A stretch of DNA of 64,000 nucleotides from Rhynchopus sp. YZ270_cl-10 (taxonomy: Eukaryota > Euglenozoa > Diplonemea > Diplonemida > Diplonemidae): the NCBI GenBank assembly GCA_964035575.1, contig OZ037855.1, forward strand, positions 434,001 to 498,000. Reading direction: 5' to 3'. The first letter of the stretch is position 1. The number at the start of each line of letters is the position of its first letter. The notes beneath the pieces are model-generated. The model did not search any database. It saw only the letters and a list, made by a program, of their open reading frames with translations, and was not told the DNA's origin. This document shows positions 42,477 to 51,920 of this stretch, in pieces. Position numbers and translations under genes: made by a program.

Positions 42477-44921
42477 TCACTCGGAGATCGCTCTCGTAAT
42501 AACTTCGTATTGAGACTTCTCGGAGAGTCCTGCAAGCCACTTCGCCTGTCCATCGCACTCTGGGTGGTCGTCCATCAGTTTGGTGAAGACGTTGGCTTCC
42601 TTTTCGCCGTTGGGTGTCTCTTTCATGGCAGAGAGCTTGGTCTTCGCTTCTAAGAACTTTCCTTGCATGAGAAGATCAAATGCACTGTTCAGAATAGCAC
42701 GCGGGTCGTTGTTGCGCTCAAGGGAGTACATCCATTCCTGGTTCGAGTCAATCTCCTCTTCCAGCACTTCGAACACACCAAAGCCGTGCACCCCGCCTGT
42801 CGTCTTTGTTGTGCAGAGCTGGTGGACACGCCTGCTCACAAAGTTCGGGCAGTTCGACAGAATGGTGTCATCGCAGAAGACACCTGTGCCTTCAAAGCTG
42901 TCGATGTAGCGGTTCATCACATCCTGCTTCTGCAAGGGGAACCCCATCACCAAGTGGAACCTCTGCTGCTGGGACCCGACATTGCCAGAAATGACTTTCC
43001 CCGACGTTGCAACAACCTTGGAGACTGTCTGCAGGGCCTTCATCGCAAAGGCAAATGACAGTGCTTTGCGTGGGTGTGAGGGGCAGAGCAGCGCTGTGTT
43101 GAAGATGAGCTGCACGGTGTTGTTGCTCACGGTGATGTTTGGGCGTGCACGCACAGTGAGTTGGCGTTTCGAGATTTCGTCGAGCGCGCCGTTGAACGCT
43201 GCCTGCGCACTGTTGTGCGAGAGGCTGTCGGCATTGCGGAAGTGCACTGTGAGGACTGTGCATGCTTGTCTGTCGTTCAGCTCAAGTGAAAAAAGGCTGT
43301 GGGCTTTGGTATGCTCGCTTGAGCGTTTTGACCGCATGGAAGACTCAATACGGGAATGCATAGACCTGCTGTGGACAGAGGAGATCACAGAACGACTGCC
43401 TGACTTGACTTCGGTGGCAGAAAGGTCTGTCTCTGGCTCTTGCTCGCTGTCGCCGCCCTGGAGATGAGATGGCAAATAACATTTGTACTGTGCAAGCATC
43501 TTAACCATCGCAATAAAGGAGTTGTTCATAGAATAAATTTCGGTGAAGAAGGAGGCTTTCGGATCGGTATCGATGCTCTCAAGGTCCATGTCCTCCACCT
43601 GCATCATCGATCTCCTCAGCTCCAAAATAGGCTTTGTGAACATGTACGTGAACGCGATCACAACCAGAATCGCCAGGATAACAATAACCACCGCAAGCAC
43701 GATGGATATCATGATGGCACGGCTTGCGTCGTCCTCGGCTTCCTCGGTGTTGTCGTCGACCTCCTTCATGATGCTGTTGTACGGTGTTATCGCCACCACC
43801 ACCCACTCGAGACCCTCCTCAGATATGGGAGCCGAACGCAGGAAGAACTTTGTCGGGGCAATAGGATACCGTGCTGTCCCCACGGACTCAAACTCCACAA
43901 GCCCGTCGTGGTCGATGCCAGCAAGCGACCCATAGCTCCGCTGCAGGGCTTGGAAGGCGGGACCGACAACAGGGTGGGGTGAGTCCGTTGCCACTGAACG
44001 CGTCCACTTATCTGCACCCTTCGCTACCTCAGTTGGGTCAGTCAGGACAGCGCTGAACCCGTGCGTGCACTGAACGATCAGCCCTGTTTTGACTTCTGCA
44101 AGACACAACACCGATTCGTTCGTGTGCGGCGCGTAACCCGGGTCGTCATACGTGTCTTCAGTGTAGCGCTCCATCCCCGCAACCATCGACTGCAGGAGCG
44201 GACGGATCGAAGCCATGCTGAACTCCGTCAAGATCCAGACATTGTCAAAAGCGTGTCTCCCTGGGAACATATGCGTCCCGAACCCAATCTCAAGAACGCC
44301 TTCGGGGTCTGTCTGCGGGGTTGTCCATTTGCGCGCGATGTCGAAGTTTTCGTCCAAAAACTCGTCGTCGATGAAGCGCTGTGCCCGCCCAAGAACGGCT
44401 TCCCCAACGTAGTCCTTGTCCATTTCCGGAAGCGGGATTCTGTCGTTGTACGTAATTTGCGAGTTATTTGCCCCGAGAGAGTACTTCATGAGATACCCCG
44501 ACGCTGACGATGTAGAGAGAAACCCTTTAATAGCGTGCAGCATCGAGCCGTTCTCGTATGTGCACACCCATGCCTCTGACAGCAAAGGGTAGTGCTTTAC
44601 AATGGACATCAGCATCCGGCCGAGTTCAAAGAGTTCAAGCTTGGAGCGGAAGTCCGACTGACGAATGCCTGAAATAGTCTGCCCAAACGTCACCAACTGC
44701 ATCGGTGGGAGAACGAACTCATTCGAGAGCCTGCTGACTGTGAGGTCCACCCGCTCCTTTAATAGCTGGTTCACCAACTTCTTCGCCGTCGATTTTGAGG
44801 AGGAACTCATGTCGTCGATGCTTGCACTAAAACTTGTTGAAAAAAACGTGACTGTCATTACACTGGTGACGACAAGCAGCCCAACCATAACAACTGTGCT
44901 CACGCATTGCAACGGCGGCAT
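42477..44921 (-). CDS. Cache/HAMP receptor with degenerate nucleotide-cyclase domain
   Basis: The protein has 814 residues from the ATG at 44921, which starts an N-terminal membrane segment (CVSTVVMVGLLVVTSVMTVTFF). An extracellular part of about 370 residues with Cache-like features follows, then a second membrane segment (SIVLAVVIVILAILVVIAFT), a HAMP-like linker (TKPILELRRSMMQVEDMDLES) and the connector FIAMVKMLAQYKCYLPSHL typical of protist receptor cyclases. The C-terminal domain (from CTVLTVHFRNADS to FHLVMGFPLQ) aligns with the class III cyclase fold. The first metal-binding Asp and the DN..R catalytic signature are missing, so it is probably inactive. A TPR-like tail (ILNSAFDLLMQGKFLEAKTK) ends the protein. 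A membrane sensor is likely; its ligand is unknown. Confidence 0.8.
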   Translation of the reverse strand: MPPLQCVSTVVMVGLLVVTSVMTVTFFSTSFSASIDDMSSSSKSTAKKLVNQLLKERVDLTVSRLSNEFVLPPMQLVTFGQTISGIRQSDFRSKLELFELGRMLMSIVKHYPLLSEAWVCTYENGSMLHAIKGFLSTSSASGYLMKYSLGANNSQITYNDRIPLPEMDKDYVGEAVLGRAQRFIDDEFLDENFDIARKWTTPQTDPEGVLEIGFGTHMFPGRHAFDNVWILTEFSMASIRPLLQSMVAGMERYTEDTYDDPGYAPHTNESVLCLAEVKTGLIVQCTHGFSAVLTDPTEVAKGADKWTRSVATDSPHPVVGPAFQALQRSYGSLAGIDHDGLVEFESVGTARYPIAPTKFFLRSAPISEEGLEWVVVAITPYNSIMKEVDDNTEEAEDDASRAIMISIVLAVVIVILAILVVIAFTYMFTKPILELRRSMMQVEDMDLESIDTDPKASFFTEIYSMNNSFIAMVKMLAQYKCYLPSHLQGGDSEQEPETDLSATEVKSGSRSVISSVHSRSMHSRIESSMRSKRSSEHTKAHSLFSLELNDRQACTVLTVHFRNADSLSHNSAQAAFNGALDEISKRQLTVRARPNITVSNNTVQLIFNTALLCPSHPRKALSFAFAMKALQTVSKVVATSGKVISGNVGSQQQRFHLVMGFPLQKQDVMNRYIDSFEGTGVFCDDTILSNCPNFVSRRVHQLCTTKTTGGVHGFGVFEVLEEEIDSNQEWMYSLERNNDPRAILNSAFDLLMQGKFLEAKTKLSAMKETPNGEKEANVFTKLMDDHPECDGQAKWLAGLSEKSQYEVITRAISE

Positions 44922-45510
44922 TTTTGCAGGATAACAAAAGGGTCTGTGGTGGGGTGGTGATGTTAGTGGAGAAGAGGTGACCAAGCGGGTACCAAGGAGC
45001 AAGGAACCTTGAAAGGGTTAGGTGATGAAAAATAGGGCCAACGTAAGGAGGGTAAACAAATATTTTTTTATTTCAAATTGTGCTGGGGGAACAGTGCTCT
45101 CAAGATCCTCCACGTAGGGGAGGATTTTCCTCTAGCAAAGCTGCAAAAAATTGACCATGCGAAATTCTGCTTTTTTCGTGGAGGCTCCTTGAGAGCCCTG
45201 TGGGGAAATGCATTTTTTTTTTTTTTCAAAACAAAAGAAACGTTTTGTAAGATATACAAAGTCGCATAGTCGACCTACCAAACAAAAGCTCTGACCACGA
45301 CAGCGGACAGTGTTAAATCGGCTCATAAAAAAGGGTGTTTTTTTTTTTGTTGCTTTTTTTCGCAGAAAAAAATGAGACCCACAGTTCCAAAACGACGCTC
45401 TGCCAAAAACCCTCCTCCCCTCCAATGTTACTTTTGGGCAGAACCTTTTTGTTTTTCCTCCCCTCTCCTTATTGTTTTTTTTTGCTTGCTACACCTGCTG
45501 GCATTCTCCT
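44922..45510. other. Short spacer
   Basis: AT-rich, with several T and A runs. Nothing gene-like is seen. Confidence 0.55.
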
Positions 45511-46008
45511 CTACTCCGTCTTCGTTCTCTTTTCCGCATGCACTGTCGGGTTGAGGTACTCTGGAAGCGCACCGAAGAAGAACATGCTGAAGTTGATTGC
45601 GTGGAATGTTGCGCATACAATACAGAAGTCTCCGAGGATGAACTTCAGCACGTACAGGAGGTAGCACGAGAACCCGATGCCACCAATAGACATGAGGAAG
45701 AGGAAGACATGCGGCACGGGCAGCATCTTGAAGAGCCTGGTTGGGTACAGTGTGTACACAAGGTAGTTCAGGATCCCCATCAACGCCAGGGAGAGGTCCA
45801 AGGCATGCCCCTTAGGCACAATGCCCCACTGCGACAGCGGGTGAGCGTACGAGCTTGAGAACACCGCACTACAGCTCCCCCACGTGGAGTCGCAGGCAGG
45901 CTTGTAGAACGGTCCAGCAGTGCGCAGTTTAACCTCCACATCAAGTGCATAACCACTCACCAGAACACCCAAGACTCCAAGCCCAACAATGACAGACGCA
46001 TATCCCAT
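45511..46008 (-). CDS. VKORC1: Vitamin K epoxide reductase (VKOR) family protein
   Basis: The protein has 165 residues, the usual size for animal VKORC1 (about 163). The four redox cysteines are present: Cys39 and Cys46 in PACDSTWGSCSAVF, and Cys129-x-x-Cys132 (CIVC) followed by ATFHAINF. Four hydrophobic segments fit the family's helix bundle in the ER membrane. VKOR reduces quinones such as vitamin K and can pass disulfides to protein-folding partners. There is no fused thioredoxin domain. Many secreted Cys-rich proteins are encoded nearby, so a role in disulfide formation is plausible (inference). The start ATG at 46008 gives the first helix directly. Confidence 0.95.
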   Translation of the reverse strand: MGYASVIVGLGVLGVLVSGYALDVEVKLRTAGPFYKPACDSTWGSCSAVFSSSYAHPLSQWGIVPKGHALDLSLALMGILNYLVYTLYPTRLFKMLPVPHVFLFLMSIGGIGFSCYLLYVLKFILGDFCIVCATFHAINFSMFFFGALPEYLNPTVHAEKRTKTE

Positions 46009-46557
46009 GGTTTTCCCCTTATTCTGTAGGATGTGGGGAATTTGAGTCAGAAGTGCGAGATGTCGCCGTGTGTGGGAAAATGGTTGGGGTAAAGGGAGGA
46101 AGGTGTTTTAGGTTAGGTGGGTGTGGTGGCAGGGGGGTGGTGTGGTGAGGGCACCAGCGAGGGGACACGGCAAGGTTCATAGAACGGTTGGGTTTTTTGT
46201 GCAGGTAGGCAGAAAATGAAATGAAATTCTGTGCCATGTGCAAAAAAAAGAAAGTACCGGTTCTCCTCTCGGCTGTTCCCATGCCGATGCGCAGCACACA
46301 CACGCTATGTCCTCCCCACGACAAAGTGAAAACAACAACAAGCAAGAAGCATACAGCAACAGGCAAAGTGCTGTCTGTGCAGACCTGCAGGAAGAGAATA
46401 CAAACAAGGACAAGAACGTGCCTGCACACCCTTACACACTGTGTGTTAGTTGTGTGTGTTTGAGGGTTGTGAAACACGAGGGAAAAGCAGAAATAGCAAA
46501 CAAAGAAACCTTGAAGATGAATGTGCCCCACACCACGTGCACACACATCTTTTCTGG

Positions 46558-47838
46558 TTAGGGTAGTGTAACTTTTTTAGCCTGTTACCGTTTCCGCCCG
46601 CCGGATTTTTTGAAAACCAAAAAAAAAAAGTTATGTAGAAAGTACCCAGAGAAAAAAGTTATGAAGAGGTTCTATAGGAAAGATATGGGTGGGGCTGTAC
46701 AGGGCCCATACCTAGAGCACCTCACGATCACTTGGTGAGCAATTTTTTCTCGAGAGAAAAGTCGCTTTCCTTCACGAGTGTTTTCTTGTACACTGTGTAC
46801 ACTGTACACTGTATACACTGTACACTGTACACTGTACACTGTACACTGTACACTGTACACTGTACACTGTACACTGTACACTGTACACTGTACACTGTAC
46901 ACTGTACACTGTACACTGTACACTGTACACTGTACACTGTACACTGTACACTGTACACTGTACACTGTACACTGTACACTGTATACAGTATACAGTATAC
47001 AGTATACAGTATACAGTATACAGTATACAGTATACAGTATACTGTATACTGTATACTGTATACTGTATACTGTATACTGTATACTGTATACTGTATACTG
47101 TATACTGTATACTGTATACTGTATACTGTATACTGTATACTGTATACTGTATACTGTATACTGTATACTGTATACTGTATACTGTATACTGTATACTGTA
47201 TACTGTATACTGTATACTGTATACTGTATACTGTATACTGTATACTGTATACTGTATACTGTATACTGTATACTGTATACTGTATACTGTATACTGTATA
47301 CTGTATACTGTATACTGTATACTGTATACTGTATACTGTATACTGTATACTGTATACTGTATACTGTATACTGTATACTGTATACTGTATACTGTATACT
47401 GTATACTGTATACTGTATACTGTATACTGTATACTGTATACTGTATACTGTATACTGTATACTGTATACTGTATACTGTATACTGTATACTGTATACTGT
47501 ATACTGTATACTGTATACTGTACATACTGTAGTACCAATAACTTTCTGGACCCAGACATTCTGGGAACCAGACACCCGGTGTCCAGGAACCTAGGTACCC
47601 AGGCAACATGATTATGAGAAGACACAAAATGCTACACGTAACAGAAAACAAGCTACACGTCACGAAAACAAATATTTTACTGTGAAGAAAACTCTGGAAA
47701 AATGTAAGAAAATCTCTTCATAACTTTTCCCCCCCTGGTAAAACTTTTTTTTCTTCATAACTTTTTTTCTCCGCCGCCCGCCGGGTTTTTCGAGCACCAA
47801 AATAACGGTAACAGACCGAAAAAGTTACACTACCCTTA
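46558..47838. mobile_element. 1.28 kb inverted-repeat element with TTA target-site duplication
   Basis: The left end GGGTAGTGTAACTTTTT (46561) and right end AAAAAGTTACACTACCC (to 47835) are exact inverted repeats. CTGTTACCGTT/AACGGTAACAG extends them to about 32 bp. TTA lies immediately outside both ends (46558-46560 and 47836-47838), the three-base duplication typical of PIF/Harbinger elements. No transposase is present; the inside is a 7-bp satellite. A GC block, CCGCCCGCCGG, lies next to both ends in the same orientation rather than inverted. Confidence 0.75.
46789..47524. repeat. 7-bp satellite in three phases, partly inverted
   Basis: TACACTG units run to about 46981, TATACAG units from 46982 to 47039, and TATACTG units from 47040 to 47524. 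TATACAG is the reverse complement of TATACTG in rotated form, so the junction at 47039/47040 is the centre of a palindrome. Confidence 0.95.
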
Positions 47839-47949
47839 TGAAAATTAAACAAAAGAACGCAAATCAGCACACCAAAAGGTGCTGCGGTTGACACAAGCTC
47901 GTCGTTGCCACAGACCACCTTTGTCATATCAACACCACCACCAGCATGA

Positions 47950-48417
47950 TCACTTGACCTCCTTCATCGAGAGGACCGCCTCCTGACCCATTGCAGCAAT
48001 CACCGTGAGCGCAAGGTCCTTCCCACATGTGAAGTCATTCCTGATCCGCTTTGACAGCGCAAAGTCATGCGGCAGGTTCAGGTCGTACTTCATCTCGTTG
48101 TGGTCGTCGAGAAGCGCCAGCGACTCGCCATCAATGTCCACAAGCGCGTACTCCAGGCGGCTCACATTCGGCGCAAGCATGTTGTGCGACGTTGGGCAGA
48201 TCTCCTCCATCTTCTTGCTTGTGAACAAGTCCTGCCCCACAATGTGCGCCTTCGCACTTCCGTGCTTCCCAGGCTTCGACGTCGAGTAGGCCACAATCTT
48301 GCACGGACGGGTGTTGATCACACAGTAGCTCCCCTTCTTCAACGCCCCGGCTGCAATCGGGTATGTCTCAGACGCTCCTGCGTTTCCTCCGTGCACCTCT
48401 GTGTCAGACATCGTCAT
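47950..48417 (-). CDS. EIF5A: Translation factor eIF5A
   Basis: The protein has 155 residues from the first ATG at 48417; an alternative start MSDTEV lies two codons later. It aligns along its length with eukaryotic eIF5A: GSYCVINTRPCKIVAYSTSK, the hypusine loop PGKHGSAKAHIVG, DLFTSKKMEEICPTSHNM and the C-terminal OB domain (DLNLPHDFALSKRIRNDFTCG). The lysine of the PGKHG loop is the site that deoxyhypusine synthase modifies. eIF5A helps ribosomes through poorly reactive peptide bonds such as poly-Pro, which occur in the stalks of the surface proteins in this window. It has no introns. Confidence 0.97.
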   Translation of the reverse strand: MTMSDTEVHGGNAGASETYPIAAGALKKGSYCVINTRPCKIVAYSTSKPGKHGSAKAHIVGQDLFTSKKMEEICPTSHNMLAPNVSRLEYALVDIDGESLALLDDHNEMKYDLNLPHDFALSKRIRNDFTCGKDLALTVIAAMGQEAVLSMKEVK

Positions 48418-48749
48418 TGTGTGAGGGTGTGGTGTGGTGGGGTGGGTGTAGTGCTTTTCCCTAAAGATTGTGAATGATGAGTTGGATAAATGGAGACTAC
48501 AACACAGCACTAAAGCAGCTGCACTCTCTCGTCACTTTGATAATAATAAAATTACCGCACTGGTGTGGCTTACGCCAAAACAAAGTGTTTTTTTTGTACT
48601 TTTTTTGTGGCACAAACGTGGGGTTTTGAGCCACCAATATTCCTTTTGCTTCGTTCCCTTCAGGTCATTAGACTCTGGTTTTTCCACTCCCCCCCTCCCC
48701 CCTTTCCCCCACAACCAAAATGTCATCACACTTTACCATGATACACACA
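48418..48749. other. Short spacer
   Basis: C-rich and T-rich tracts near 48680-48710; no gene seen. Confidence 0.5.
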
Positions 48750-50921
48750 CTATTCTACCTTCCCTACTGCCTTCTCCCTTGCTAAGAGGAGACGCTCCCG
48801 TTCTGCCAGGCGCTGCTCTGCCTTTTCCACCTCTGCAAGGCGGGACGCGGTGTGGGTGGAGACCTCGCGCGCATGCTTGTCGACGTCCTCCCAGGCAGTG
48901 GACTGCCTCCGTGCCTTGCTGTATGTTCCTCGCGGTGCGACGTTCACGAACACATCGCACGCAAAGCTCAATGGACAGTCCTTCAACATCACATCCCCTA
49001 CCAAGGCTGCCATCAACCCTTTGGTGTCACTCACGATATCATCTTTTGTGAGAATTCCAAAAACAGTTTCAGTTTCCCCAGTACAATCCTTTGGAAGAAT
49101 ACGAAGGCAGAGGTTCGGGGACAAATCAGAACGTTCAGGGAGACGAACGGAAGTGCTTTCTAGATATAGCATGGTGGTGGAGACGAGCCGTTTTTTCCAA
49201 CGAGACCAGGCCTGTTCGGTGAGGGAGAGTTCTTCTTGGAGACGGAGGGCTTGAGAGGCGTCTTGCTCGTCGTATGTCCATACGATGCGTATGATGTTGC
49301 CTTCGAGCTCTTCTTCGTGTCGGCGACGCATGGCGTCTTTGACTTCCTCTGCAAGGGTTTTGTGCACACTCAGCTCTTCGCAGTACTTCGCGTACTGCGA
49401 AGCCGTCATAGGCGCAGTCAACTCCTGCGGGGTCTCCTGCAGGACATTGCCACCCCCTGCCATGCGCACCTTCATCTTATCCGATTCGCCGAGGTTCTTC
49501 GCTGCGGAGGAGTCGCCGCTCAGGATAACTACTTTTTTTTGGTCACCAGAAACCTCGAGAAGCTCTGCGCTTGATGTATTTTCGGGAGCTGATGATGGTG
49601 GTGGTGGTGGTGAGGTGGCACCATAGGATTCTAGACTCGCCTGCTTTAATTTTTGAAAAGCGGTATTGCTATGCTGTGCTTGAGATTGAAACAACGGAAG
49701 CTCTGCGCCTTCTGTAAACCGGACTTCAAAATGAACGCCATCAGAAGAGTCTGCCGCACAAACGAATCCTTTTTGTGATGCGAATGAATCAAGAAGACGC
49801 ACCCATGATCGTTGCCTCAGGCGGACCCCCCAGAGCGCATGATCACGTAGACTTGCATTGCAGGTATCTGCGTCTGCCATATTGACTGTACCTTGGTCTA
49901 CAACATCAAAGGTGTCTACTCCAGCTTCATCGTCGTAGTATCCAAGAACGACACCGGCTGCGCTGTACTCTCCGGGTGCGGTGCGACCAAGGCTGGGTTG
50001 TAAAGGAAGAACTGCCTCGAGGTGTTCTAATGGAGCTGTCAATGCGGTCGCGCAATCAGTGGTAGGGTCGGTCAAAAGGGAGACCGCTTGGTCGGTCCGT
50101 TGCGCCGCAGTTTCAGCCAGCGCAGCGCTGACCATGGTTGCTGTGGCGGAGGGGAGGGTGAGGGTTAGCATATTCCCCCGCAGCATCACAGTACTTCCGT
50201 TCATCCGAATCGGCGCTGGGGGGAGCGCCTTGAAGGCATCGGTAAGCAAGGTGAGGTCACCCCCTTCTTCAATAGGGAGCGTAGAGAGGTCTGCTTGGCT
50301 TCCAGGAATGCGCTTGGCGGGGATGTATGGGAGGCATGGTGCGTATTGAAAGAGGGCCATTTGGAGGGCAAAGAGAAGGGAGAGAGAACCTACTGCACCG
50401 CATAGCGCACGCTCGCCTTCAGAGAGCACGGTGACAAGGAGTGTGGGGTAGGGGGTGCGGCGGAATTCATGTTCACCCAGCCAGTATTCATCATGGGTGG
50501 GGAGCGGTGCAAAGGCAACACCTTTCACATCAGGGGTGTCACCCAAAGAGCCAAAGCTTGCAACCTTCCCAGCATCAGTGATATCCAGAGTGTCTCCTGC
50601 ACGCACAAAAACACCGTTGCTGCTCATTTCATGTACAAATCGTGTGACATTAGTGACAATTTGTGGAATCATATCGGTTCGTGGAAAAGGATATTCTAAA
50701 AACCATGTAAGTTCGTGTTGGTCGTAGTTGCGGAGGCCGTCGGTGGTGACTGAAGCACAGAGTGCAGAGGAAGGCTTCGCGTGGGTGCCGTGTATTGTGA
50801 CGGAGTCGACTATGACCAGATCAACCTTCGGGCAGATGTTGATCCGCTGGTGTGCACAGCGCATCTGCACCAACCCTTTCAACCCTCCTCGGCATATTGA
50901 TACAAGAAGGAAGCGGTGCAT
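48750..50921 (-). CDS. Unrecognised 723-aa protein with C-terminal coiled coil
   Basis: The first ATG is at 50921 (MHRFLLVSICRGG); MRCAHQRINICPKVDL, 20 codons on, is an alternative. The N-terminal 220 residues look globular and mixed alpha/beta (VDLVIVDSVTIHGTHA, LRNYDQHELTWFLEYPF). A region of about 170 Thr/Ala/Leu-rich residues follows, then a poly-Pro/Ser linker (SPPPPPSSAPENTSS). A Glu/Lys helix and a C-terminal coiled coil (SRLAEVEKAEQRLAERERLL) complete it. There is no clear signal peptide or catalytic motif, and I do not recognise the family. The uninterrupted frame and regular composition make it a real gene. Confidence 0.8.
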   Translation of the reverse strand: MHRFLLVSICRGGLKGLVQMRCAHQRINICPKVDLVIVDSVTIHGTHAKPSSALCASVTTDGLRNYDQHELTWFLEYPFPRTDMIPQIVTNVTRFVHEMSSNGVFVRAGDTLDITDAGKVASFGSLGDTPDVKGVAFAPLPTHDEYWLGEHEFRRTPYPTLLVTVLSEGERALCGAVGSLSLLFALQMALFQYAPCLPYIPAKRIPGSQADLSTLPIEEGGDLTLLTDAFKALPPAPIRMNGSTVMLRGNMLTLTLPSATATMVSAALAETAAQRTDQAVSLLTDPTTDCATALTAPLEHLEAVLPLQPSLGRTAPGEYSAAGVVLGYYDDEAGVDTFDVVDQGTVNMADADTCNASLRDHALWGVRLRQRSWVRLLDSFASQKGFVCAADSSDGVHFEVRFTEGAELPLFQSQAQHSNTAFQKLKQASLESYGATSPPPPPSSAPENTSSAELLEVSGDQKKVVILSGDSSAAKNLGESDKMKVRMAGGGNVLQETPQELTAPMTASQYAKYCEELSVHKTLAEEVKDAMRRRHEEELEGNIIRIVWTYDEQDASQALRLQEELSLTEQAWSRWKKRLVSTTMLYLESTSVRLPERSDLSPNLCLRILPKDCTGETETVFGILTKDDIVSDTKGLMAALVGDVMLKDCPLSFACDVFVNVAPRGTYSKARRQSTAWEDVDKHAREVSTHTASRLAEVEKAEQRLAERERLLLAREKAVGKVE

Positions 50922-51920
50922 TGCTGTGTGGTGTTTGAAAAGTGTTGTGCACGACCATGGAACACAAAGGGGTGGTGGTGGATGAAAGTGGTGGGGGGTT
51001 GTCTTATTTGCATGTGTGCAATCATCAATAACGATGCCACCCAAAGTCCAGGGCGCTTGTATCCAATAAAAGAAAAGAAAGCAGTATTTTCATCATATGC
51101 AATCAATAAATTGATAGTATATGGTGAGAAAGCAGAAAAGAAAGTTGAATATGCGTGTGTTGTATCTGGACATTTAAAAAGGATCTGCTCCACCAATAAG
51201 ACGGAGCAGCTCAACCACCGACTGGCAGTTTTCCAAATGGGGCGACCAAAGCTATGATTCTGGACATGTCGGAAAAATAGAGAAAACTTCGATAGATGAA
51301 ATGTGCATTGCTTTCGTGCACACATACAAAGAATTCGTGGGGGGGCGGGGGGCGGGGAACACCACTGACTGGTGGCTGCGCACAAATGGGGTTGGGGAGA
51401 AGGGTTTTAGTAAGCACCACACAACTGCCCAAAGGAAGGGAAGTGTACGAACAATGCGGAATGCGGAATGGACTGAAGACCACTTTGTTTCATGTGCAAA
51501 CATTTGAATGAGAACAGAAACGTGGGGAGAGCGAAGTCTCGCCTGCACGTACGTCTTTACTTTGCTAGCATTAGTAAAAATGTTGTTGGTTCTCTAGGGA
51601 AAAGAGAAGAAGAAAAAGAGGAAAAAGAGGAAAATATGGGGAAATAGGGAAAGACCACCGACTGGCGGTTCACTTAGATAAAAATAAAACTAGACGATAT
51701 CATCCGCCAACTGATCTTGATAACAAAAATATAACAGTGTTTTTCGTTGAACGCAGCCAAATGGGGGTAAAAATCTGTCTGGCGCAAGATGAAAGGATTC
51801 AAGGGAAATACTGTTATACAAGATCTGAACGTTGGCTTTCTTCTGGTCTAGTTTCTTAATACACTATGTGCAGGAAAAATAAAAATAAAAATAAAAACAA
51901 TCAGGGTTCATCATGGATCA
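50922..51920. other. Spacer with palindromic repeat
   Basis: It holds the second 44-bp palindromic repeat at 51085-51128, and the short hairpin-forming pair GATCTGCTCC / GGAGCAG near 51182-51211. AT-rich DNA elsewhere, no gene. Confidence 0.6.
51085..51128. repeat. 44-bp palindromic repeat, copy 2
   Basis: Identical over 44 bases to 33013-33056, about 18 kb away. Confidence 0.9.

Larger units (their letters stand above)
46009..47949. other. Spacer occupied mainly by a satellite-bearing element
   Basis: Apart from the inverted-repeat element at 46558-47838 there is nothing recognisable. All long frames over the satellite are repeats of YTVYSIQ- or YTVYCIL-type heptads and are not genes. Confidence 0.75.

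Noticed and set aside
46789-47524. Telomere or CRISPR array
   Set aside because: The unit is 7 bp without spacers and not a telomere-type G-rich repeat; the window is also clearly eukaryotic.
46672-47663. Long open frames of 266-317 codons on both strands made of YTVYSIQ-type heptads
   Set aside because: They are translations of a 7-bp satellite with no stop in the unit, open on both strands, so not genes.
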